Source: Burkholderiales bacterium
GTDB lineage: Bacteria > Pseudomonadota > Gammaproteobacteria > Burkholderiales > Burkholderiaceae_C
Assembly (NCBI GenBank): GCA_025358485.1
Contig: JANYJJ010000136.1
Span: forward strand, 1 to 43,820
DNA: 43,820 nucleotides
Reading direction: 5' to 3'
The position numbers and the translations under genes were made by a program. This document shows positions 1 through 8,566 of the stretch, one piece after another (the first letter of the stretch is position 1; each line of letters opens with the position of its first letter). The notes under the pieces are model-generated. The model made no database searches. It was not told the DNA's origin and saw only the letters and a program-made list of their open reading frames with translations.

Positions 1-68
1 AAGTGTAGGGCTGCGAGAATGTCGCTGAGAGTGACAGCAAACAGCAACCCCTTTTGATCGAAGCCGCC

Positions 69-641
69 ATGACCGAAGTTCAAACCGCAAGCACCTTGAC
101 CGCCAGCGATCAAAACCTCATTTGGATCGACCTGGAAATGACGGGTTTGTACCCCGACACCGACCGCATCATCGAGATTGCCGTCGTCGTCACCGACCTC
201 AATTTGGACAATCGCGTTGAAGGCCCGGTGTTGGCCATCCACCAAAGCGACGCCACGTTGGACGCCATGGACGCTTGGAACCAAGGCACGCATGGCAAGA
301 GCGGCCTCATTGATCGCGTCAAAGCGTCAACGGTGAGCGAAGCGCAAGCCGAGGTGCTGGTCATCGACTTTTTGAAGGCCTATGTGCCCCGCGGCAAATC
401 GCCGATGTGCGGCAACAGCATTTGCCAAGACCGGCGTTTTTTGGCGCGCACCATGCCCACGCTGGAGGCGTTTTTTCACTACCGCAATTTGGACGTGAGC
501 ACGCTCAAAGAGTTGGCCAAACGTTGGAAGCCCGAGATCATCGCGGGCATCAAAAAAGCGCAGGCGCACACCGCGCTGGCCGATGTTCACGAGTCTATTG
601 ATGAGTTGGTTTACTACCGAGAACACTTTTTGGCCAAGTGA
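69..641 (+). CDS. orn: oligoribonuclease
   Basis: 3'-5' exoribonuclease that degrades 2-5 nt RNA fragments (nanoRNA, including pGpG) to mononucleotides in the cytoplasm. The 190-residue product has the DEDDh exonuclease signature: [10 protein letters not shown] near the N-terminus (first D and E), a central stretch with [12 protein letters not shown], and [21 protein letters not shown] at the C-terminus (catalytic H and D). Length and motif order match the family throughout. An upstream in-frame TTG at 54 would add five residues, but ATG 69 starts the usual MTEV-like N-terminus. The gene is monocistronic as far as can be seen, and its stop codon lies inside a 14-bp tandem repeat. Identification is very secure. 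Confidence 0.96.
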   Translation: MTEVQTASTLTASDQNLIWIDLEMTGLYPDTDRIIEIAVVVTDLNLDNRVEGPVLAIHQSDATLDAMDAWNQGTHGKSGLIDRVKASTVSEAQAEVLVIDFLKAYVPRGKSPMCGNSICQDRRFLARTMPTLEAFFHYRNLDVSTLKELAKRWKPEIIAGIKKAQAHTALADVHESIDELVYYREHFLAK

Positions 642-674
642 ACTTAGCCAAGTGAACTTGGCAAAGTGACCTCG
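633..674 (+). repeat. 14-bp tandem repeat over the orn stop codon
   Basis: Three head-to-tail 14-bp units (633-646, 647-660, 661-674). The first two are GCCAAGTGAACTTA and GCCAAGTGAACTTG; the third is diverged. The orn stop TGA (639-641) lies in unit 1, and unit 2 carries the same TGA. The array therefore looks like a local duplication of the gene end. Confidence 0.7.
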
Positions 675-719
675 GTGAATTGAAAGCTGTGCACCTGAGG
701 AAAAGCAATTAGAAAGGCC

Positions 720-1060
720 ACTCAGATTCTTTGCTTGTCAGAGTAAACCCGAGCAGCATAGAATCTGAGGCTGCGCTGATGTCACTCGAATTCGAATCAG
801 CGTTTCGTACGTCTCCTCTGACCTCTTTCGAGTCATCCCACGAAATTTCGTGTGGCCTGTCTTGATCTCCCACGAACAGATCTGATCGCCAACGTTGCAA
901 CGGCAGCATGCGACCTGGATCCAGGGCAATGGTTGGCGGCGATGCCGTCGCTTTGACTGTTGTTCCCTGAACGCTGTGGCGACCTGACCGGGCGGATCCA
1001 TCGATGGACCGCGGGTGCCCAAACTCGTACCTCACCTTTGGTACGTGGGCACCGCTTTTC
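720..1060 (+). promoter_or_regulatory. hairpin-rich region upstream of rhlE
   Basis: This gap holds no convincing gene on either strand but has an unusual density of inverted repeats. There is a 10-bp arm pair CTCAGATTCT (721-730) and AGAATCTGAG (760-769). GCTGAT/ATCAGC (775-780, 796-801) encloses the palindrome TCGAATTCGA (786-795). CACGAAATTTCGTG (839-852) is a perfect 14-bp palindrome, and CCATCGATGG (998-1007) is a perfect 10-bp palindrome. GCCCA...CGTACC (1017-1031) pairs with GGTACG TGGGC (1040-1050). I infer a structured 5' leader or a cluster of regulator sites for the helicase gene. I do not recognise it as a known RNA family. Confidence 0.45.
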
Positions 1061-1073
1061 GAAAGAGATGAAC

Positions 1074-2738
<1,665 letters not shown>

Positions 2739-2764
2739 ACTGACGCCGACGGCAGTCAGAGATG

Positions 2765-2795
2765 AAAAATGGCCCGCATCAGCGGGCCATTTTTT
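2765..2795. terminator. bidirectional rho-independent terminator
   Basis: The stem is ATGGCCCGC with loop ATCA and GCGGGCCAT, flanked by an A run on the left and a T run on the right. It lies between the convergent ends of rhlE and the small exported-protein gene, so it can serve both strands. Confidence 0.9.
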
Positions 2796-2826
2796 ATGAG
2801 CTCACGGGCGTAACCCACGTCGGGTT

Positions 2827-3126
2827 TTACATCCCGCCGACAAAATACGAAGCCGCCATTTTTTCTGACTTGTCGTAGGTTTTGTCCATCTGTGCTTGCA
2901 TGCGGGTCTGAGTGCCTCGTGCCTGACGCTCCAAGGTTGCGGTGTCATAGCTGAATCCGATTTCGCCCTTAGGCTGTGCAACATTGCGCGCATCGGCTTG
3001 CACTTCAGCGCGGGTGAGTTTGGACACGGTGCTCAATGGAAATTCTGTGATTTCACTGGCCTGCGCAGCGGCGGCAGAGATCACAAAAGCGGTGAATGCG
3101 AATTTGGCGAAGTGCTTGATGTTCAT
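2827..3126 (-). CDS. small exported protein, DUF4148-like
   Basis: A 99-residue protein with a typical Sec signal peptide (MNIKHFAKF then a hydrophobic stretch ending near AAAAQA-S), so it is expected in the periplasm. The mature part has an LTRAEVQADARN segment resembling the LTRAEV motif of DUF4148 proteins, which are common in Burkholderiales and of unknown function. The start is supported by AAGGA about 7 nt upstream of ATG (minus strand). It is transcribed alone toward the shared terminator with rhlE, and the decayed hydrolase lies upstream. The coding call is firm; the family assignment is tentative. Confidence 0.75.
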   Translation of the reverse strand: MNIKHFAKFAFTAFVISAAAAQASEITEFPLSTVSKLTRAEVQADARNVAQPKGEIGFSYDTATLERQARGTQTRMQAQMDKTYDKSEKMAASYFVGGM

Positions 3127-3251
3127 GGTGAATTCCTTGATGGTTGATGAAGCGGTGAAAGCGCTTTGGCTTCCGACACATCAACACTTACGCGGCAACG
3201 ACACCGTTGGATGCACCTGCTTCACCGCAGCGCAGCCCATGAACCCTGCAC

Positions 3252-4019
3252 TCACCACGCGCGGTCGAAGAACGCCGTCAGTTCACGTCCCAGCTTCTCC
3301 AAAAATGCGCTGCGATCAAATCCTGGTGCGTCGGCCGCCACATCCCCGTCGGGCGTCATCAACGGCATGCTGGGCGTGTCCATGAAGGCAAAGTGTCGAG
3401 CCAAGGGAACGCTCACCAGTTGAGCTGACGGCATGTTCTGCGCTCACCAGTCCACGTGGAAACGCGGCACCATGAAGCGGTCTGCCTCGGCGCGGTAAAG
3501 CAGAGTCGGCACGCTGATTCGAGCCAGCGACGACGGCGTAAACATGGCGCCCGCAGGCGACAGGGCCACGACCGCGCGAATGCGCGTGTCGCGAACGGAT
3601 GGCACTGCCGGCACAGATTCAAACGCCCGGGCTGTGACATCGGCTGGTGCCGTGCCTGCTAGCGAACAAAAAATCGGATCTTCAGCCCGTTGGCTAGAGC
3701 AGTGCGATGCCAACCTGCTCATGTCGTGCTGCCCACCCGCCAGCGCCAACACCGTGTAGCCGCCCGCCGAATGACCAATGGCACCGACGCGTGGGCCCTT
3801 GCTGTCACTCGCGATGCGGTCTTTCCACAAGGGGTCTTGCAGCAAAGCATCTAGGACCTGCGACACCTGCAGCGGCCGCTGCGTGAAATAGCGGCTGCCG
3901 ACAGCGCCAGTCCCGTCTCGAAGCGAAGTGTCTTGCCAGTTGTCACCGGGGCGGTTCAGTCTGTCGCCAAGTGAGGTTTCAGCCGCGCCAAGTGCTTGGG
4001 CACCAACGCTCTCACGTAA
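3252..4019 (-). pseudogene. decayed dienelactone-hydrolase-like alpha/beta hydrolase
   Basis: The reading frame is open from 4019 down to an in-frame TGA at 3444-3446, then continues in the same frame to 3252. The first part contains PGDNWQD, QRPLQVSQVLDALL and the nucleophile elbow GHSAGGYTVLALAGG (G-H-S-A-G), then ...FHVDW before the TGA. After the TGA come AQNMPSAQLVSVPLARHFAFM, with the probable catalytic H, and a normal-looking C-terminus. The N-terminal 80-100 residues expected for the family, with the first beta strands, are absent or unrecognisable upstream of PGDNWQD, and the frame ends against tolA. I read it as a pseudogene with a nonsense codon and a lost 5' end. A sequencing error at the TGA is possible but would not restore the N-terminus. 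It is related in sequence to the remnant at 12724-13116. Confidence 0.75.
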
Positions 4020-4026
4020 TTATTTT

Positions 4027-4956
4027 TTAATCCCGAGGCCGGTAGACGATGGTCATGGACGGTGGCACTTTGCCCGACTCGTCGCGCGGCAGCACCTCGG
4101 TTTTGGCGATGGCGCGCAGCACCGCCTCGTCCCATTCGGCCACGCCGCTGCTCTTGACGACGCGGCTGGGTTGGATGATGCGGCCTTCGGGTGTGAGGCG
4201 CACTTCGATCTCTACGGCCGGGTTGCCGGCCACCGTGTCGGGGAAAGACACATTGGGTTTGATGCGCGCTTTGATGCGTCCCAAATAGTCGGCAGACGGC
4301 CCGGCTTGTTGCGCTGCATTGCCGGTGGTCGTGGCCGCACCAGTGGCTCCGGCTTGGCCGATGATGCGCTTCAGGTTGGCTTCGCGCTGAGTTGCCAACT
4401 GGGCAGCGAGTTGCGCGGCTGACGCGGCCTCATCGTTTTGCTGCTGGGCTTTGTCTTGCGCGGCTTTGAGTTGTGTGGCTTTCAGGGCTTTTTGCTTGTC
4501 TGTAGCTTTCTCTGCGGCTTTGTCAGCTGCTTTGGCGGCGGCTTTCTTTGCAGTCTCTGCGGCCTGCTCTGCAGCCAACCGTTTGGCTTCTTTTTTCTCG
4601 GCGCGCTCGGTGGCGATTTGCGCGTCGGGTCGTGGCGCGGGTGGCGTCGCTGTGGGTTCTGGCGATTGAACGCGAGGGGCAGGCTTCGGCGTGGGCGCGA
4701 CCCCAAGTGCAGGCGCGGGGGTGGGTGCAGGTGCAGGTGGAGGAGGTGAGTCCACCGCACGCGGCGCAGCAATCTGAGGCACAGCGGCCCACAGCTCGGC
4801 CTCTACGCCTTCGGGCGTTTGGCTGTGCCAGCTCACACTGAACGACAGCGCGATGACGAGCAGCACATGCGCTGCCAGTGCGAATACCAAACCGCGCCCC
4901 ATGCCACCAGGCGCGCGCGGCATGAACATATCGCGCTGCATGGCCAACGCTGCCAT
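4027..4956 (-). CDS. tolA: cell envelope integrity protein TolA
   Basis: Periplasm-spanning component of the Tol system, linking the TolQR proton-driven motor in the inner membrane to the outer membrane. The 309 residues show an N-terminal membrane anchor (about residues 22-42), a Pro/Ala-rich segment, a long Ala/Lys/Glu/Gln helical region (about 125-215) and a C-terminal TonB/TolA domain. In that domain SADYLGRIKARIKPNVSFPD is followed by a beta-rich block ending MTIVYRPRD. ATG 4956 is 2 nt beyond the tolR stop, so the genes are translationally linked. The usual next genes, tolB and pal, do not follow; only a hydrolase remnant does. TonB is the alternative name, but the helical domain and the neighbours favour TolA. 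Confidence 0.9.
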   Translation of the reverse strand: MAALAMQRDMFMPRAPGGMGRGLVFALAAHVLLVIALSFSVSWHSQTPEGVEAELWAAVPQIAAPRAVDSPPPPAPAPTPAPALGVAPTPKPAPRVQSPEPTATPPAPRPDAQIATERAEKKEAKRLAAEQAAETAKKAAAKAADKAAEKATDKQKALKATQLKAAQDKAQQQNDEAASAAQLAAQLATQREANLKRIIGQAGATGAATTTGNAAQQAGPSADYLGRIKARIKPNVSFPDTVAGNPAVEIEVRLTPEGRIIQPSRVVKSSGVAEWDEAVLRAIAKTEVLPRDESGKVPPSMTIVYRPRD

Positions 4957-4958
4957 CG

Positions 4959-5384
4959 TCAGCTGCCGTTTTTGACCGACAAGCCGACGCGCAAAACGCC
5001 CGCGCGTTGCAAGATGTCCATCACTTTGACCACAGCTTCGTATTTGACACTGCGGTCGGCTGAGATGACCACCGGCGTGTTCGCGTCGCCCGCCTGCAGA
5101 TCACGCACGCGGGCTGCCAACTTGCTTATCGACACGGCGGTGGGTTCTTTCCCATCCATGCGCAGCTTCACAGTTTCATCGCTGCCCACCACCACTTCCA
5201 CGACGTGCTCGGGGCGCTGCTTGCTTTTGCCCATGCTGGGCAGGTCGACCACGCCGGTGGTGATGAGGGGCGCGCTGACCATGAAGATGATGAGCAGCAC
5301 CAACATCACGTCGATGAAGGGCACCATGTTGATCTCGCTGATGGTGCGTCGGCGGCTGCTGCTGCGGTGGCTGACGGAGGCCAT
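4959..5384 (-). CDS. tolR: biopolymer transport protein TolR (ExbD family)
   Basis: A 141-residue inner-membrane protein with one N-terminal transmembrane helix and a periplasmic domain. It forms the proton channel with TolQ. The helix carries the ExbD/TolR signature INMVPFIDVMLVLLIIFMVS, including the essential protonatable Asp (FID). The periplasmic part (VVEVVVGSDETVKLRMDG..., PVVISADRSVKYEAVVKVMD) is a standard TolR fold. The start ATG lies 3 nt after the tolQ stop, and the gene ends 2 nt before tolA. Full length and intact. Confidence 0.93.
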   Translation of the reverse strand: MASVSHRSSSRRRTISEINMVPFIDVMLVLLIIFMVSAPLITTGVVDLPSMGKSKQRPEHVVEVVVGSDETVKLRMDGKEPTAVSISKLAARVRDLQAGDANTPVVISADRSVKYEAVVKVMDILQRAGVLRVGLSVKNGS

Positions 5385-5387
5385 GGC

Positions 5388-6125
5388 TTATCGCGGTGCC
5401 GCGTGTGCAGCAGCAGTTGACGAGGTCGCGGGTGCAGGTGCAGCTGCCGGTAAAGGCTGCCCTGCATTGCGCTGCAAGATGTTGGAGAACTCCTCAATGA
5501 AGGTTTCCAACTGAATCGCAATGCGGTCGATGTCGCGCGCGAAGCGGTTGTAGGCAATCACCGCCGGGATGGCGGCGAACAAGCCGATGGCGGTGGCGAC
5601 CAGGGCTTCGGCGATGCCGGGGGCCACGGTGGCCAGCGTGACCTGCGTCATGTTCGACAAGCCCACGAAGGCGTGCATGATCCCCCACACGGTGCCAAAC
5701 AAGCCGACGTACGGCGACACCGAACCCACCGACGCGAGGAAAGACAAGTTGGATTCAATCGTGTCCATCTCGCGCTGAAAACTGGCCCGCATGGCGCGCC
5801 GCGCGCCGTCCAACAACGCAGCCGGGTCAGTGAGCTTGCGTTCACGCAGCTTCAAAAATTCGCGCATGCCCGAGGCGAAGATGCGCTCCATCGGCGACGC
5901 AGCGGCCTTCTTGGACGCGTCGGCGTAAAGATCATTCAGATTGCGTCCAGCCCAAAAGTCACGCTCAAAATATTCGTTGTCAGCGCGAATTTTGCGCAGG
6001 CCAAACAGCTTGCCGAAGATGACAGTCCAACTGGCCAACGAGGTGATCAACAAGCCTGCCATGACCAACTGCACCACCAAGCTGGCTTGCAAAACGAGGG
6101 TGATGATGGACAGGTCTTGGTTCAT
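5388..6125 (-). CDS. tolQ: proton channel protein TolQ (MotA/ExbB family)
   Basis: Inner-membrane motor subunit that, with TolR, uses the proton gradient to energise TolA during outer-membrane constriction. The 245-residue form starts MNQDLSIITLVLQASLVVQ, the usual TolQ N-terminus; an in-frame TTG at 6191 would overlap the upstream gene and is rejected. Three hydrophobic segments are visible: near residue 12-35, near 130-155 with SPYVGLFGTVWGIMHAF, and near 165-190 with APGIAEALVATAIGLFAAIPAVIAY. A short Ala/Pro-rich tail at the C-terminus is unusual but not disruptive. The 35-nt gap to the lipoprotein gene suggests the same operon. Confidence 0.93.
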   Translation of the reverse strand: MNQDLSIITLVLQASLVVQLVMAGLLITSLASWTVIFGKLFGLRKIRADNEYFERDFWAGRNLNDLYADASKKAAASPMERIFASGMREFLKLRERKLTDPAALLDGARRAMRASFQREMDTIESNLSFLASVGSVSPYVGLFGTVWGIMHAFVGLSNMTQVTLATVAPGIAEALVATAIGLFAAIPAVIAYNRFARDIDRIAIQLETFIEEFSNILQRNAGQPLPAAAPAPATSSTAAAHAAPR

Positions 6126-6160
6126 GGTGCTCAGTGGTACGGGCTGAACGAAATCGAGGT

Positions 6161-6571
6161 TCAGTTCAGCCGCTTGTAGACCGGTCCCCACACCGGGTGC
6201 CCGGCTTCAGATTTGCTCAACGCAAATGCCGGGTAAGCAGCACGTGCGGCTCTGAACGCCGTTTCGCACAAGCTTTCGCGGCGGCTGGTGCAATACACGA
6301 AAGCCAAATGTTTCTGCGCCGCAGCGCGGTCTTTGGCCGACACCAAACCGACCTTCAACGCGTCGTTCAATTGCCTCTCTGCCTCTGGATACTGACCGTC
6401 ATCGTAGGCGCGCAAACCATTCAGCAACGCGCGCTCTGCCGGACGTTCGGTGATGTCCATCAGGCCCAGGGGCTCAGGTGGTTTGACCACGGGTGCTTGT
6501 GCGCACGCCGCCAGCAAAACAAAAGGCGCGACGCAGGTTGACCAACGCAAAGCTGCTGAAGTTGTTTTCAT
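6161..6571 (-). CDS. TPR-like lipoprotein, resembling TssQ-family T6SS-associated lipoproteins
   Basis: A 136-residue protein with a lipoprotein signal peptide (hydrophobic stretch then the lipobox LLAAC, Cys about residue 23). The mature part reads as one or two tetratricopeptide-like helical pairs (NGLRAYDDGQYPEAERQLNDA) with two Cys in FVYCTSRRESLCETAF. This arrangement resembles small lipoproteins found next to Ser/Thr kinases and, in some Burkholderiales, type VI secretion genes. No T6SS gene is in this window, so that link is only by resemblance. It overlaps the kinase stop by 4 nt (ATGA), and tolQ follows, so it is almost certainly co-expressed with both. Likely anchored in a membrane leaflet facing the periplasm. 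Confidence 0.75.
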   Translation of the reverse strand: MKTTSAALRWSTCVAPFVLLAACAQAPVVKPPEPLGLMDITERPAERALLNGLRAYDDGQYPEAERQLNDALKVGLVSAKDRAAAQKHLAFVYCTSRRESLCETAFRAARAAYPAFALSKSEAGHPVWGPVYKRLN

Positions 6572-8538
6572 GATCCGAATTTGTGCTTGACTGAAATGGG
6601 CTGCCCGGGCGTCACGGTCACTGTGGTGGTGTAGGCCGGAAAGTCGTCGTTGCGCAGGGTGACCTGGTGCTTGCCTTCGGTCAGTGTCAATTCGTTCAGT
6701 GGTGGCGTGACACCCATGGGCTTGCCGTCAACTTCGACTTGGCCCCAAGGGCTGACGGCCAAGCGCACGGTGCCGGTGGCCAGAGCGGGTGCGGGCGAGG
6801 TGGCTGAAGGTTTGGCCGCCGCGCGCTCTTTGGCTTCGCGAGCGCGTTTGTCGCGCGGGCTTTCTTTGGGTTCTCGTGCGGCTTCAACGGCACTCAACTT
6901 GGGTGCTGCGATGGGAGCGGGTGCGCTGTTGGACGCGACTGTTGGTGTTGGCGACGGCGATGGCGATGGCGATGGCGATGGCGATGGCGATGGCGATGGC
7001 GATGGCGATGGCGACGGCGATGGCGATGGCGATGGCGATGGCGTTGCGGTTGGCGTTGCGGGCGGCCGCTTGGGCTCATCCGACTTCGGCGCAGCAACGG
7101 TGGCTGCGGTCGCCGCTGGCGCGATCAGTGCGAGCCCTGCAACTTTTATCGACGCCGACTTGACGATGTCGCCGCTGCTGATTTCAGTCGGCCGCGCTTG
7201 CGTCAGCGCGACCAGTTCTTTGATTTGCGCCGTGGCAGCTGATGCCGGTGGCGCGGGTGGCGGTGCTGAAGCCAACGCGGATGCCGATGCCGACACTTCC
7301 GGCAAGGCCATTTTCATTGGCGGCACGTTGGGACTGCTCGCGCCCCACCACAGGGCCGAACCTATCACCGCCACCGCGAGCAAGCCGACGCTGCCCGGCA
7401 GCACCCATTCGGGCAGCGGTGGGCGCACAGGCTTGGGCACGCGCGGCGTGAGGACGGGCCCGTCGGCTGGTGCGCTGTTTTCGTCCAACCACTGGCGCAA
7501 CTCGCGCGACAAGGACCGCGCCGAGCGGTGACGCTTCTCGGGGTCTTTGTCCATGGCTTTGGCGGCAATTTCGCTCAACACCACAGGCACCGAGCCCTTG
7601 AGCTTGTGCGCCATGGGCGGCACGTGATGCATCACAGCCTGAGAGATCTCGTCCAGCGTTTTTCCGCGAAATGGTTTTTCGTCAGTGAGCAATTCATACA
7701 GCACCACACCCAGCGAAAATACATCGGCGCGCTTGTCAACCGGCTGATGGCGAACCTGCTCGGGTGCCATGTAGTAAGGCGAGCCACCGGCCACTTCATC
7801 GTCGCCCGGCGTGTCGTGCAAGTGCGCCATGCGCGCGATGCCGAAGTCAAGCACGCGCGGCTGCGTGCGTCCCACCATAAATATGTTGGCGGGCTTGACG
7901 TCGCGGTGAATCACGCCTTTGCCGTGCGCATATGCCAAGGCGTCGGCCACGCGGCGCACGATGAGCGCGGCCTGTGTTGACGTGGGCCGCCAGCCCTCGG
8001 CGCGAAGCTGGCGCAAGTCCAAGCCGCTGAGCAACTCCATCGCAATGTAGGCGTTGTCGTCACTGATGCCGGCGTCGTAGACCGTCACGATGTTGGGGTG
8101 CGACAAGCCTGCTGCCGCACGCGCTTCGTTGAAAAACAGCGAGTTGAAGGCGTCGCGTTGGTCGGGCGGAATGTTCAAGCTCAGCGTCTTGATGGCGATC
8201 AAGCGCGACAGCAAGGGGTCGTGCGCGGCATACACCGTCCCCAAGCCGCCTTCACCGATGCGTGACTTCAAGGCATAGCGGCCGATGTGGCCGATGGTGG
8301 TCATCAAGTCACCGGCCGGGCTGATGACGTTGGTGGCGAAAGAGTCAGACGGCGCCGGCGGCATGCCCATGCCTGCGTCGCTCCAATCGGAGATGTCGCG
8401 CAGGTCGTCAGGCACGGTCATCGGCTCGCTCGCGTCGAAATCTTCGGCCGCGTCGTTGCTTGCATCGTGGGTGGCGTCGTTGGCTGCGTTTTTGGCGGCA
8501 TTAGCCTGAGCGGCCCGTGGATGCTGGGGTTTGGACAT
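6568..8538 (-). CDS. Hanks-type Ser/Thr protein kinase with periplasmic PEGA domain
   Basis: A 656-residue transmembrane kinase. The N-terminal 85 residues are Ala/Asn/Asp-rich. The kinase domain follows, with the glycine loop GEGGLGTVY (about 95-103), ATP-binding Lys in AIKTL (117), the helix-C Glu in FFNEARAAAGL (about 138), catalytic HRDVKPAN (211-218), DFGIAR (231-236) and MAPEQ in the activation segment. All catalytic residues are present. A membrane helix lies near 379-400 (WVLPGSVGLLAVAVIGSALWW). Outside are an Ala/Pro region, a long Ser-Pro dipeptide run coded by a hexanucleotide repeat, a charged segment and a C-terminal PEGA domain (VEVDGKPMGVTPP...). ATG 8538 is preferred, with GAAG 5 nt upstream; GTG 8544 is possible. 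It overlaps the lipoprotein gene by 4 nt. Confidence 0.93.
   Translation of the reverse strand: MSKPQHPRAAQANAAKNAANDATHDASNDAAEDFDASEPMTVPDDLRDISDWSDAGMGMPPAPSDSFATNVISPAGDLMTTIGHIGRYALKSRIGEGGLGTVYAAHDPLLSRLIAIKTLSLNIPPDQRDAFNSLFFNEARAAAGLSHPNIVTVYDAGISDDNAYIAMELLSGLDLRQLRAEGWRPTSTQAALIVRRVADALAYAHGKGVIHRDVKPANIFMVGRTQPRVLDFGIARMAHLHDTPGDDEVAGGSPYYMAPEQVRHQPVDKRADVFSLGVVLYELLTDEKPFRGKTLDEISQAVMHHVPPMAHKLKGSVPVVLSEIAAKAMDKDPEKRHRSARSLSRELRQWLDENSAPADGPVLTPRVPKPVRPPLPEWVLPGSVGLLAVAVIGSALWWGASSPNVPPMKMALPEVSASASALASAPPPAPPASAATAQIKELVALTQARPTEISSGDIVKSASIKVAGLALIAPAATAATVAAPKSDEPKRPPATPTATPSPSPSPSPSPSPSPSPSPSPSPSPSPSPSPTPTVASNSAPAPIAAPKLSAVEAAREPKESPRDKRAREAKERAAAKPSATSPAPALATGTVRLAVSPWGQVEVDGKPMGVTPPLNELTLTEGKHQVTLRNDDFPAYTTTVTVTPGQPISVKHKFGS
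6950..7039 (-). repeat. (GGCGAY)15 hexanucleotide microsatellite in the kinase gene
   Basis: Fifteen uninterrupted copies of GGCGAT or GGCGAC on the plus strand, coding on the minus strand for a Ser-Pro dipeptide run in the periplasmic linker. Because the unit is 6 bp, gain or loss of copies changes linker length but not the frame. Confidence 0.97.
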
Positions 8539-8566
8539 GTTCACTTCGCTAGCTTAGCCGACCACG

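Noticed and set aside
709-1035. Minus-strand open frames upstream of rhlE
   Set aside because: Low-quality composition, no ribosome binding site, and overlap with the palindrome cluster; several frames are open only because of GC content.
6650-7531. Plus-strand frame of 293 residues with a long Gly-Asp run
   Set aside because: It is the antisense reading of the kinase gene, created by the hexanucleotide repeat; the minus strand has full kinase motifs.
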